This document shows positions 49,177 to 59,548 of a stretch of 64,000 bases of DNA, piece after piece. Under the pieces are notes generated by a model. That model was not told the DNA's origin. It worked only from the letters and a program-made list of their open reading frames with translations, and ran no database searches. The position numbers and the translations under genes are program-made. Source of the DNA: Ceratothoa steindachneri (Eukaryota; Arthropoda; Malacostraca; Isopoda; Cymothoidae). The stretch lies in NCBI GenBank assembly GCA_963969495.1, contig OZ018326.1, positions 576,631 to 640,630 on the forward strand, written 5' to 3'. Every line of letters begins with the position of its first letter. The stretch's first letter is position 1.

Positions 49177-50500
49177 TCCTGATCGACCTTGTAAAACGGA
49201 TCTTAAAAGCTTGTTTATTCGGAATATTTTTGTCTTCCACTATTAATGTTTTAATTTCCAGATAAATAAATTTGTCTACAATTTCCTTCTCCTCATTCTT
49301 CAATTTTGATTTAGATCTGGTAGTTTTGTAATAAGTTTTGTCCAATATTTAGTTTAGGTCGTCTCTTATGGTTTAAATATAATGGTCTTAAAGTTTAGTT
49401 TGAATCTCTTTTATGCTATTAGTTATGGGCACAATAATTTGAATTCAGAAGACAAATTAATAAAGAAGTATTCTTCTCTTTTAGTCTTTTCAAATGCTTA
49501 TATCATATTTGAAAAAAGACAATCATAAATTTAGGCATTGTGTAATCTTTGGAGAGATTTTGAAAGGCCTCAATATAAATATGCTTCATTTTTATATATT
49601 GTCCTGATTATTTAATAAAATTAAAAATATTAATAATGAAAGGTTAAAATACGGTTGTAGTAAATTAATAGTGGAATTTTTAATAATAATTAATAATAAA
49701 TTCATTAAATTTTGAAGTGATAACTGCAACCACATTAAACAAGGACCTGCCAAGCCTTCAAGATACAACCCCCTATAGAATCTGCAATTTAATGAATAAC
49801 AGGTTCAGGGAAATAATTGTTAAATAAATAAAACATACTCCTTTCTATTGTTGTCAGAGTAATTTATGGGAGAATCAGACAGATGTGCCTTTATGTATTA
49901 GCACTATATTTTAAAGAAGTACTACTGTAATATTGTACATCATCGCCATTTGCATATATAAGATATGTAAATATGTAGCTTAAATTAAAAAAAGTATTAG
50001 AGCAAAGTCATTATTTCATAGTTGTTTAAAAGAAAAAGTGAAAATATCCATAAAATTTATGGGTATCATAATTCATTTCACTTTTACAATTGTAGTTTCA
50101 TTTGGGAAATTTAGGGGGATTATTATTACACTCGTTTCTTCTAAAGATTTTACAAACTAGTTTAATTTGCTTTAAAAATATAAAATTGGTGATATTAGTT
50201 ACACTGTCCAACAAATTTCACTGTCAAGAAAAGAACATAGATCTCATGTGCATTTTATTATGAATTTGAGTGTGATGAATTCGAATATGATAACAAAACT
50301 TTCCCATCACGTAACATTTTCCTGTATATTCCAAATTTATTAATTATGCAATTGATGCCAATTTCCACGATACCATGAATGTATTTTGCTCCCAAAGTCA
50401 GATTAAATGTGTCCAGTGTAATTAATTTATGTATATATAATGAACCATCATGTTTGTTACCATTATATAATGTATTAACCTACATTTTAGCATTTACTTC
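49177..50500. other. AT-rich intergenic
   Basis: No motif. Very AT-rich from 49,250 on. Confidence 0.4.
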
Positions 50501-50850
50501 CTCGTTTGTAAGACGTCTCATGTGTGTCACTCTTCTGGTTCTAACAGAAGTCAGCCAGCATAGCAGGGCTACATTTTCCCTTATACTTGTATTCCATTGA
50601 CGCTATATTTTGATAGAACCTCTCTTGATGTTCATCACTCACATCTCCTGTATTCTCTGCGAATAAGGAGAGATGAGAATAAACAAAGTGTATTATATTC
50701 AGTGACATATTGCATCCGAGATCTTGGTAGCACTTGAATTGCCTCTCCAATATAGGCTCTTGCTGGGCTTCCTAGTCCTTTCCCAGAAGTCCTTTGCATA
50801 CATCTTTGAATGCATGCCAGGCAGCTTGCTCAGTTTCATCCATTTGCCCC
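50500..50850 (-). pseudogene. C-terminal part of the anonymous multi-copy arthropod family
   Basis: Minus strand: AAWHAFKDVCKGLLGK (about 50,770-50,825), then in the same region FKCYQDLGCNMSLNI, HFVYSHLSLFAENTGDVSDE, HQERFYQNIASMEYKYKGK, and CSPAMLADFC followed by a stop where Trp is usual. The pattern GCNMS-K-H-HSHL-FPEN-G--S-E-GERFHQDI--ME-RYQG---MMADYCW is what I recall as the C-terminal hallmark of a repetitive arthropod family of unknown function. The N-terminal part at 22,860-23,580 belongs to a different copy. The fragment is truncated upstream of about 50,850, near the 5' edge of the jockey/I-like element. Confidence 0.65.
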
Positions 50851-51420
50851 CGTAATGGGGACGGCGATTTGTAATCCTGGCCGCCGTGCTGAAGAGATTC
50901 AGCCCCCCGTCCGACCCCAGCTTAGCCCTTTTCCTTCCTTCAAAACACTGATGTTTCCCCCCGGTTTCCTCTCTTTTCATACAACCTCTCCCACAACTTT
51001 TGATGGTTAGCTTCTAATTTCACAGGGTAGATGCTGACCTTCTTATAGGTCAACCGTCCCGGATCGGGGCTAAGGGAGGAGGGCACAACGTTCCCTAACC
51101 CCTGAAATCCGGTCTGGGGTGGCGGGTTTCTAATAACCTGCTACATCCCCATCCATACCTTTCTCACATCCCGTTTCTTTCTCACTTCACCATCTATTTT
51201 TTTACGCCGTGTCCAAGGTGGAGCCGCCATGAGGAGGCACTGCCAGGCCACCAGGTGGGAAGAGTGGTAACTGAATGGCGGCACCTGGGTCTGCCAGGAC
51301 TGTACGCATCCCTTGCAGCGTGGGCTACTGCGAGGGGTGATGAGCGTATGTATCCCATGAAAAATTTAGGGTCACCATGCCCAATGATGAAAAAATCAAA
51401 AAAATTTCCTCAATTTCCCC

Positions 51421-53634
51421 TTGTACATCGACGGAGCCGCCCTCGGGCAACTCTATAGAAAAAAATGGAGGTTCCCTCCCTGTGCTTACGCAGGGGACCC
51501 TCTAAATTTCTCTAACCGGAGAGGAGTCTTACTCACCCCCTTCTCTGAAGGTGCTTTCGGGCACCTCCCTTTTCCCAGCCACAGTCCCCCCGTTTCTCTG
51601 CAAGTGGACGGCCAAGAAAGCCAGCAGGCAGCCCATAGCCGGCCGCTCCCCATTGAAGCGGCTCGGCAGGGCAACCCCCTTAGGGAAGAGAGGGAAGCCA
51701 GGCCCCTTCGTTCACTTCCATCAAAAGACTTGCTGGCTAGGATTTTAAACCTAGCAGGGGTCAAGGCCTGTGCCTCCCCAGACAGGACATGACGCTGCTG
51801 ACAATAGGACCTGTGATGTCCTCGGGGGTGGGTGGGGGGATGGCCAACTGGAGCCCCCCCCCCCTGAGATGGACATGGTCCTTGAGGCAACCCAGCCTCA
51901 GAGGGTAGGGCCTTCTATGGTAGCGAAACCGGGCTCGGCGCCAAGCACCGAACTCGAGTCCGTCCCTATGCAAGGTCCTCCTCAAACGGCTAGCGTTTCC
52001 AAGGCAGTAGACGGAGGGGAGGGATCTCTTCCGACATATGCCCCTGCGACTGCCAGGACCTTCTCCATGTCGGAGAAGGACCTGGATGTGGCCGATCGAT
52101 ATGGCCTGGGGGCTCCTGCTGGTGGAGGAGAGAAGCATGTTCATTCCCCACCCTCCTCTCCTAAAAGGAAAAGGCAAAAAAAGACTAAAAAAACTCGGGG
52201 CTCCTCTCCATCCGCGGAGCCTGCGGAGACGGATGGGTCTGCTGGTTCGGTAAGCGACAAAGCAAAGATCGGCACAACCGGCCCCTCTGCCCCCAAGGAT
52301 GCGGAGCCCCTGACTAAGACCAAAAGGGCGCAAGGCGGGGCCTCGATGACATCGGGACCCCTCATTTAAGAGTTACCTGGCATTTTCGAGCCCGCTGGCT
52401 TCAAACGCTTCCTCCTTTTTTCGCTCTACTGATGGCACCATGTTGGCCAAGGGCAACATGATCCATCAGAGGAGAGCATTAGCTAGTGTAATTGGTAGAG
52501 AGCCGAAGGTGACCCGTTTCTCGGACGGGAGCCTTCGGGCGAATGCGGCGGATCCCTCCGAGGCAGCCAAGATAAGTGCTCTTCGAACACTTGATGGCAC
52601 TCTGGTGAGTGTGACACCGCACTCTACCATGAACTTTGAGAAAGGAGTAGTTTATGCGAGTGAACTCGTTGACTACTCAATAGAGGACATCATTTTAGAG
52701 CTGGCCGACCATGGGGTGCTAAAGGTCGAACGTGTGATGAGAAAACAGGGAGGGGATTCGAGACCCACCATACACTTTTCGTCACGTTCGACTGTGACAA
52801 GCTCCCTGAGTCGGTGCGTGCCGGTTGGTACCGTTACCGCGTGAAGGCATTCGTGCCACTGCCGCGGCGGTGCTATTACTGTCACCACTTCGGCCATACG
52901 AATCGTTTATGTTGACGTACAAAGTCGGGGTCAACCAAAGTATGTGTAAATTTCACTAAGGCCGCACACGATTAGTCTAAATCGTGTGTGGCCAAGTGTG
53001 TCAATTGCGGAGAGCCGCACCTGGCTTCTTCGAAGCAATGTGGTTTATATCTCCTTGAGAAAAAAATCCTGGCCGTTCAGGCCCGAGATCGACTCTAATT
53101 CCGCGAGGCTTAGGACTTGGTCCTGGCGCGCCCGGCTCTGCCTGGGACGTCTTACTCCTCAATGGTTAGAAAGACACCATCTACTTCTGGCCCATCCAAG
53201 CCAGCAAGCATGGTTGTTTCCGCGTCAATTTGGAGCCCTTCTGCAAGCTCTACTTAACTCGGGCACTACTCTGGCAAAGCTGGCGGTACAAAGGGTTCAC
53301 ACTCAGCCCCGGCTAAAACCAGGGCTTCCCCCTTACCCCCAGCGTGACCGTTTCCCGTAAGGCGAAACGGAAAAGCGCCTCCACCACGTCGTTAGACTCA
53401 CCGGATGCAACACCCCTGAAGTTAGTCTCTAAGCCATCTTCCGGGGTTCCTAAAGCTGTCCCCCGAAAGGAGGACAGCAACAAAGTAGCTTTGGATCCTT
53501 CGCCCACGCCTAGTGGTAGGTTGAATGGCTTTGAGACGGTGGATCCTGGAAAAGAGGGTCCCCCGCCTCTGAAGCCACAGCGCCCGCCTAAGGTTTCAAG
53601 GCAGAGGGAGGAAAAGTCTTGCATGCGAACCTAA
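51421..53634 (+). pseudogene. jockey/I-like ORF1 (Gag-like, zinc knuckles), broken
   Basis: Readable pieces lie in changing frames. 51,421-51,792 and 51,770-52,369 are Pro/Ser-rich, with a basic KRKRQKKTKKTR stretch (about 52,162) that could be a nuclear signal. 52,440-52,780 (ALASVIGREPKVTRFSDGSL, LRTLDGTLVSVTPHSTMN) resembles the nucleic-acid-binding domain before the knuckles in jockey ORF1. A CCHC knuckle CYYCHHFGHTNRLC follows (52,871-52,912), directly before an in-frame TGA. A further knuckle CVNCGEPHLASSKQC lies at about 52,996-53,040. 53,344-53,634 is a Pro-rich tail. ORF1 proteins coat element RNA. Confidence 0.7.
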
Positions 53635-53677
53635 CCTCCCCAAAAAAGTCCTCGAAGGTGAAAGCGCCTTCAGCGCA

Positions 53678-54600
53678 TTGTCCAGCCAACAGCGCCCGGA
53701 GTTCTGCCTCCGGGAAGCGTACGGCCATCTCCGTGAGGGTCTTCTGTTCGAAGAGGGCCCCCGCGTCTCCTCTGAGCTAGGACTGGAGGGCATATTCCGT
53801 CAATGGAATTGCCGTGGACTCCGGGCCAACTGGGACGAGCTGCGGTGGCTCGTCTCGTCCCGTTACCCGTTAGCTATTTTTCTGCAGGAGACCATGCTAA
53901 GCGCGAGCCCCCCCTCCCCACCATCCCGGGGTATAAGGGTTTTGCGACCCACGAGATGGGGTTCGGGCTAGGGATGCCCCCTTTACACTTGTCATGATGT
54001 CTCGGTTCTTCTGTTCACTTTAGATGCCTCCTTTCAGGCAGTGGCTGTGCAGTTTCACCTGTAGGGAAGTATCCTATTATTTCTGCGTACATTTCACCGT
54101 CAGCCAACTTCGACGCGGGACCTTCCGCCGCGTCGTGTCACGGTTGCCGAGGTCCTTTCTCTTCCTCGGAGATCCAAACGGCATACATCCTCTCTGGGGA
54201 GACTACTAAATAAATCCCAGGGGACAAGTCCCTGCTGATCTGATCGAAGAGCTTGAGATAGGTGTCCTAAATGTGGATGAGTTTACTCATTACTGCCCAA
54301 GAACCGCTTCATTTTGATCTATGTCTGTGCTCTTCGGCTGCACAGCCTGATTTTAATTGGGAGGTGGTCGATGACTTCCAGGGTAGTGATTACTTTCCCG
54401 TTCAAATATCATTTAGAGGGCAACTGCCACCTGAGAACCCACCTCAGTGGTGCTTGGCGCGGGCGCGGTGGCCTGCATTTCAGGAAATGACTGAATTATC
54501 TAGTTCAGTCGATGAGTTTAGGTCGGTAGGTGAGGCCGTTGAGTTCTTCTTCAGCAACCTCATCGCCGCGGGCCTGACTACTATTCCTTGAACGTCTGGC
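53678..54600 (+). pseudogene. jockey/I-like ORF2 endonuclease domain, broken
   Basis: QWNCRGLRANWDEL (about 53,800) holds the Asn and FLQETML (about 53,878) the catalytic Glu of the AP-like endonuclease. The middle is frameshifted at about 53,930-54,090. LGDPNGIHPLWGD (about 54,165-54,205) is the GDFNAHHPLWG block with Phe changed to Pro. GSDYFPVQI (about 54,390) is the terminal SDH block with His changed to Tyr. Losing that His would abolish nicking. A stop follows at 54,591. Confidence 0.8.
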
Positions 54601-55899
54601 CGTTTTACACGCCAACCACTCCCATGGTGGTCGGCCGAGTGTGAGACGGCCCTTAAACAAAGGAGTTATGCCTAAATGCGCTATAAGCGCCGCCCGAACG
54701 ATTTCACTGTGGGTGAATTTCATCGGGCTAGGGCTAGGTTCCGGTATATTTAAAAGCATGCCCGCCGCTCTTCTTGGCGGGCATACGTGACTTCACTTAA
54801 CGGGAAGACCCCTTTAGCAGAGGTGTGGAAGCGAGTCAAAAGGATTCGGGGCAAGTTCTCGCAGGGCCCCGCTCCCGTTCTCTAGGAGAATGGGACTGCA
54901 ATCTCGGACCCCGCGTCCGTGGCGGAATCCTTCGAAACTGCTTTTTCCGCATTATCTAGCCGGGATGCTGCTCCGCCTGCATTCATTGCACGCATGATGT
55001 CGTGGAGGGCCGCCGCCTGGACTTTACCTCCAGAGGCGGAGAACCCTTCAACGACAGGTTTACTGTGTGTGAGTTGCGCTCCACTCTTGCTTCGTGCGCG
55101 GACACCGCCCATAGTCCGGAAGATGTCCCGTACGCCATGCTTTGACACCTGGGTGAGCGAGGCATGTCCTTTCTGGTAGATTTGTTCAACAGGATCTGGG
55201 TGGAGGGTCTTCTCCCAGATTCCTGGCGAATCGCTACTGTGCTCGCCTTTCGCAAACCGGAGAGAGCTCACTCTACTCTGACCAGTTTCCGCCCAATCTC
55301 TCTAGCCTCTTGCGTGTGCAAGTTGATGGAGAAATTGGGAAATGTTAGATTTGCCTTTTTTCCTTGAGGGCGGAGGCCATCTGTCTTTTGCACAGTGTGG
55401 CTTCCGAAAGTTCCACTCCACTTCGGATGCTCTGTTTCGACTGGAAAATGCCGTCTGCGAGGCTTTCCTTCGTAGACAGCACTACGCCACGGTGTTTTTC
55501 GATCTGGAGAAGGCCTATGATACTGCATGGCGATACGGTATCATGAAGACTCTCCACACGATGGGGGCGAGGAAATGCCTCCCAATGTTTATATCTGAAT
55601 TTTTGCGAGATTGTAGATTCCGTGTACCGGTGGGGAGAGCGCTCTCCCGCCCCCAAAAGCAGGAGGAGGGTGTCCCGCAGGGAAGTGTCCTCAGTGTCAC
55701 ACTCTTTGCCCTGAGCTTTAACGGCATCACCTCGGTGCTGCTAAAAGATGTTCTTGCTACGCTCTACGTGGACGACCTTTCGATCTCTTTTGGTGCGGCC
55801 CAGATGCCAACTCTGGAGCGTCGAACCCAACAGGCATTGAACCGCGTCTCTCGCTTTGCCGAAGCGCACAGGTTTCGGTTTTCTTTGGCCAAGACTTAG
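54601..55899 (+). pseudogene. jockey/I-like ORF2 reverse transcriptase, broken
   Basis: PWWSAECETALKQ (about 54,617) and SLNGKTPLAEVWKRVKRI (about 54,800-54,850) are the usual linker into RT. RT follows: WRIATVLAFRKPERAHSTL, SFRPISLASCVCKLMEK (about 55,220-55,335), a frameshift near 55,350, FAQCGFRKFHSTSDAL, YATVFFDLEKAYDTAW (about 55,483-55,530), EEGVPQGSVLSVTLF (about 55,665-55,710) and TLYVDDLSISF. The catalytic YVDD is at 55,765-55,776. Motifs for both catalytic Asp sites (FFDLEKA and YVDD) are intact, so breakage is in frame rather than in the RT core. Confidence 0.9.
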
Positions 55900-57480
55900 G
55901 TGGTGCACTTCTTCCTTTATCTATGGCTCCATCCTGACCCAGATTTGTTTCTTAATATGGTGCGCCTGGATGTGGCTGAATCACACCGTTTCCTTGGTCT
56001 TGTTTTCGACCGACGCTTCACCTGGGAGGCTCATATTCGCAGCCTTAGGTTTTCTTGTACCCACGCCATTGATATTCTCCGTTCCGTGACGTTCAGCGCT
56101 TGGGGCGCTGATAGGTCTACTGCTCTACTTTTTTATTGATCCTTTGTTCGTTCGAAGCTTGATTACGGATGCGAGTTTTATGCATCCGCAGCTGAGCGTT
56201 TATTGCCGGAGGTGGATTCGATCCACCACACTGGCCTTCGCCTTGCAACCGGTGCCTTCCGCATTCCCGCATTGAGAGCCTGTTTTTCGATGCTGGGGAG
56301 ATGCCACTCGCTCTACACCACGTACAGTGCATCACTCGCCTGTCCGCGCGAGCTCGGCTCCTCCCCCATTTGCCAACAGCCCTCACTGCTTCCGCAGCTG
56401 ATCTCTACGGTGCCTATGCCGCCGTTAGACGCTATTCATACCCTGAGCCCTTTGGGTTTAGGGCCAGGAAACTCCTTCAAGAGTTAGATATAGCTCTCGG
56501 GCAAGTGGCGCCCGAAGGTTTTGCCCAGGAAGCCACCCTGGAGGGTAACACATTTGGCTATTTGTCGCCCCGCTTCTGCTTCCAAAGCTTGTACGGCGCC
56601 GGAAGTATTGCGTTCGACCTTTTTGGAGCACACCTCGTGTCCCGCTAGAACCGTGCCAGTGTATACGGATGGCTCCAAGTCCCAAGAGGGGGTCGGCTTC
56701 CACACCGTGTCCCCTCTGTTTGAAGTCAGCAGGGCTCTGCCAGGCGCTGCGTCTGTCTTCACGGCCGAACTAGTTGCACTACACCACTCGGTACGGGAGA
56801 TTACGCGACGTGCCTGGTTAGGAGACCGGATTGTTATCTATAGCGTCTCACAAAGCGTCCTGAGTGCTCTCGGGGCATTGGAATCTCTGCATCCCCTGGT
56901 TCGCGATATCCGTGACGCTACGGTTTTGGCGAGACGGGCGGATGTCGAGATTATCTTCTGCTGGGTTCCTGGACATGTAGGAATGGCGGGGAATGAGCGC
57001 GCCGATGAAGGCACCAGAGGTTCCACGAGGACTCTGCGACCGGATCAGCGTTTCTCTCTTCTTCACACCGACTACAGGGCAGGAATACGTGCAGCTCTTC
57101 GGACTTCTTGGCAAAGAAGATGGGAGACGGTCGAAGGGAACTTAAAGTTGCGTGCCATTGCGCCGCGTCTGTTCCTATGGACCTATCCAGCAATTCCGTG
57201 ATGGCTTTAGGTCGCTTTCTGTCTTCTCTGAATCGGTCATACTCGTGTGACGCAACGCTATTTGATGGAGCACTAGCCAGCGCCCTATTTTGACTACTGC
57301 TTTGTCCCCCAGACTGTTCTGCACATTCTTGTCGAATGTCCCAGTCTGGGTAATCTTCGCGCACGTTACCTGTCCCGGTACCGGTATGGGCGGGTCGCTA
57401 CCGCCTGTCCCTTGTACTTGGGACGAGTTCATGCACATTGACTTGTGTACTTGTTGACTTTTTAGTGGAGGCCGGGCTTC
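55900..57480 (+). pseudogene. jockey/I-like ORF2 C-terminus with RNase H, broken
   Basis: After the RT thumb (HRFLGLVFDRRFTWEAHI, about 55,983-56,035), RNase H reads VPVYTDGSKSQEGVGF (about 56,654-56,700, first Asp), FTAELVALHHSV (Glu), IYSVSQSVLSAL (about 56,836; the usual YSDSQS Asp is Val), and CWVPGHVGMAGNERADE (about 56,960-57,010, His and last Asp). A Zn-like tail follows in broken frames (TVLHILVECPSLGNLRARYL, about 57,311). The Asp to Val change would inactivate RNase H. The 3' UTR starts near 57,495. Confidence 0.85.
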
Positions 57481-57669
57481 TCCCCTCCATTTAAGTAGGT
57501 TTTTTTATTGTTTTCTTTGTAGGTTGCACCCTCCTGCACAGGGGTGAGGGGGCTCTTTTCCCGACGCTGGAGATTGCTTCCTAATTGTTAAGTTGTTTCA
57601 ATTTTTATCATTGTTATGTTTTCATATTCTTATTTTAAAGTAGCCTCGTTCTGGGCTGTCGTGTTTCCA

Positions 57670-57720
57670 GCGACTAAGGCCAAAGTGGGCAGTCGCCAGA
57701 TGGGCTCTAAAAAAAAAACA
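57670..57720 (+). other. 3'-terminal hairpin and poly-A of the jockey/I-like element
   Basis: GCGACT (57,670-57,675) pairs with AGTCGC (57,691-57,696). The loop can form a short inner stem (GCC/GGC). The sequence ends GGGCTCT and then A-rich tail. The same structure, with one extra base pair, ends the 57-bp insertion at 30,681-30,737. It is probably the RNA feature recognised by the element's RT. Confidence 0.75.
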
Positions 57721-58320
57721 AAATCCTCAGGCTTTGTGGACATGAAAGTACTTAAATGTTAGCGCTTGGGCACGTAACGTTGCAGATGTCTGCTCATAAT
57801 AGGTGACTCTACTATACCAGGCAACTCCTTGCGGGTGAAATTTCACAGAAGAAAATCAACTACCTTGAAAGTGACTTCAATAAGAACAGGTCTTCGAACA
57901 CAACATAGCCTTCAGTCAACATTAATTTGAAGGTCATCCGAAATTTGCGTTTCTCTCAATTTCCACCACTGCAAATTCTTCAACTCTGTTTCTACCTTGG
58001 CAAGTAGCTAATCATAAGTGACCATTAGGGCGTAGTGTCGCAACGAAATTTAAGGCATATTTCAGGTTTAGTAGAGCAGACCATTCAAAATTTGGAAATA
58101 AAGACGAAAGAATCTGAAAATATCTTAACATTTCCTTTTAGGGGGGCCAAATTTTTCTTAAAAATTATCTTTTCCGTAAGGTGAGGCTGGTCGTATTCAG
58201 TTATTATAGTTCTGGTCTCTGAAGCTAGAAATGGGTAATTTTGGTAAAGGAAAAAAAAATTGCACTTTAACTCCTTATGTATCTAATGTTTAGGCAATTT
58301 TAGATTTAGGAATTTCTTTT
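57721..58320. other. short spacer between two non-LTR elements
   Basis: No motif recognised on either strand. Moderately AT-rich. Confidence 0.4.
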
Positions 58321-58324
58321 TTGT

Positions 58325-58704
58325 AAACCCGCAGACGCTTCGTGGTGAGGATGCTCCTGAGGTGGAGTCCAAGCCGGACTGCCCACTTGAGGAACATGTC
58401 GCTAAACAGGCGCCTTGCAGACCTCTGTACGGCTGAGGGTGTCTTTTTTGTGGACCCGTACGCCGTATTCTATGGTAGAAAAGACCTCTACCAAAGGGAC
58501 GGGGTGCACCTCTCCTTTAAGGGCAAGGCGTTCCTAGCCAACCTCATCCAGGATGTCGTGGAGCGCACCCAAAGGAGTGTCCGGCCCATTGGGAAGGCGG
58601 ACGTACGCCAGTACGCCCGAGTCACTCCCCAAACAACCTTCTCGGAGGTTGTCAAAAATGGTGCCACCGCGACAAACAAGAAGCCGGGAAACGGAAGAGT
58701 ATAG
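58325..58704 (+). pseudogene. CR1-like ORF1, C-terminal part of SGNH esterase
   Basis: Reads LNRRLADLCTAEGVFFVDPY, FYGRKDLYQRDGVHLSFKGK and then LANLIQDVVERTQRSV, ending at TAG 58,702-58,704. DGVHL (Asp at 58,498-58,500, His at 58,507-58,509) is block V of SGNH/GDSL hydrolases, carrying two of the three catalytic residues. The GDS block with the nucleophile is lost by 5' truncation but is visible in the minus-strand copy (19,987-19,995). ORF2 coding resumes at once in another frame, so the two ORFs nearly abut or overlap. Confidence 0.8.
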
Positions 58705-59545
58705 GGAATCCTACATTAGGGGACTCCCTGAAAGTTCTTCTGTTCAATGCGAGGTCAATCAGGAACAAGTTTCCTGAGCTCCGTGGCCTTGTAGCGACGG
58801 AAGAACCCGAAATGGTAGCCATAACAGAATCGTGGATAAAAACCTCAAACCGAGACTTTGAAGGCGAATTCACGGTTCCTGGCTACCAACTCTTCCACAA
58901 AGATAGGCCAGACAGAGAGGGTGGCGGTGTAATGTTGTATGTCAAGGATACAATCAAATCTACGAACTCCAACGTTATATCCGACCACGAGCTCCTAGGC
59001 GTTGACCTAGAGATCGGTCCTGTCAGATACAGGACCCTGCTGCTTTACAGACCCCCTTCCCAACCCGTTGAGAAGGACAGGGAACTGTACCAGCTGCTGG
59101 GTGAGCTGGTTCAAGGCAGAGTGTGCATTGTTATGGGCGATTTCAACAGCCAAGTCGACTGGGAAACCAGAGCAGCCTGTGGCGAGAGCGCGCTACTCCT
59201 GGAGTTCGCCAACAACGAGTTCCTCACTCAATGGGTCAGAGAACCGACGAGAGGAGACAATATCCTCGATTTGGTCTTCACCTCTGAGGATGATATCGTT
59301 GAGGATCTCTCTGTAGGCGAAGAGCTGGGTGGCAGTGATCACCAGCTAGTTAGATTTAGCGTCAAGATCCCTAAGGTTAGGTCTGTTGCCAGTCAATCAA
59401 AGAAACTTGACTTGAGAAGAGCAGACTTTGCAAGCCTTTGAGCTGGACTGACTGACGTGAGGCTAGAAGTGTGTGATGCCGTTGAAGACTCGTGGAATAG
59501 TTTTAAAACCACATTCATGAGTCTTCAATCGCGTTTCATCCCTCT
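58705..59545 (+). pseudogene. CR1-like ORF2 endonuclease domain, nearly intact
   Basis: In one frame: GDSLKVLLFNARSIRNKFPE (Asn block, about 58,720), PEMVAITESWIKTS (catalytic Glu), FEGEFTVPGYQLFHKDRPDR, GGGVMLYVKDTIKS, VDLEIGP, MGDFNSQVDWE (GDFN at 59,136-59,147), and GGSDHQLVRFSVKIPK (Ser-Asp-His at 59,334-59,342). All catalytic landmarks are present. A TGA at 59,439-59,441 (the other copy has Arg, so a CGA to TGA change) and a frameshift at about 59,545 break the ORF. No ATG is forced by context. The upstream start is unclear because ORF1 and ORF2 run close together. Confidence 0.9.
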
Positions 59546-59548
59546 GAA

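Larger units (their letters stand above)
51010..57720 (+). mobile_element. jockey/I-superfamily non-LTR retrotransposon, near full length, dead
   Basis: A GC-rich element in AT-rich surroundings. It has an ORF1 with zinc knuckles, an ORF2 with endonuclease, RT and RNase H in that order, a 3' UTR ending in a hairpin (57,670-57,696), and poly-A (57,709-57,718). The domain set with an AP-type endonuclease and a C-terminal RNase H fits I/jockey-group clades. The 5' boundary is approximate, because no target-site duplication was found near 51,000. Many frameshifts, in-frame stops and at least two lost catalytic residues show it is inactive. Confidence 0.85.

Noticed and set aside
51486..51890. 134-codon minus-strand frame opposite the jockey-like ORF1
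   Set aside because: Antisense shadow in GC-rich sequence. The plus strand carries the recognisable ORF1 pieces.
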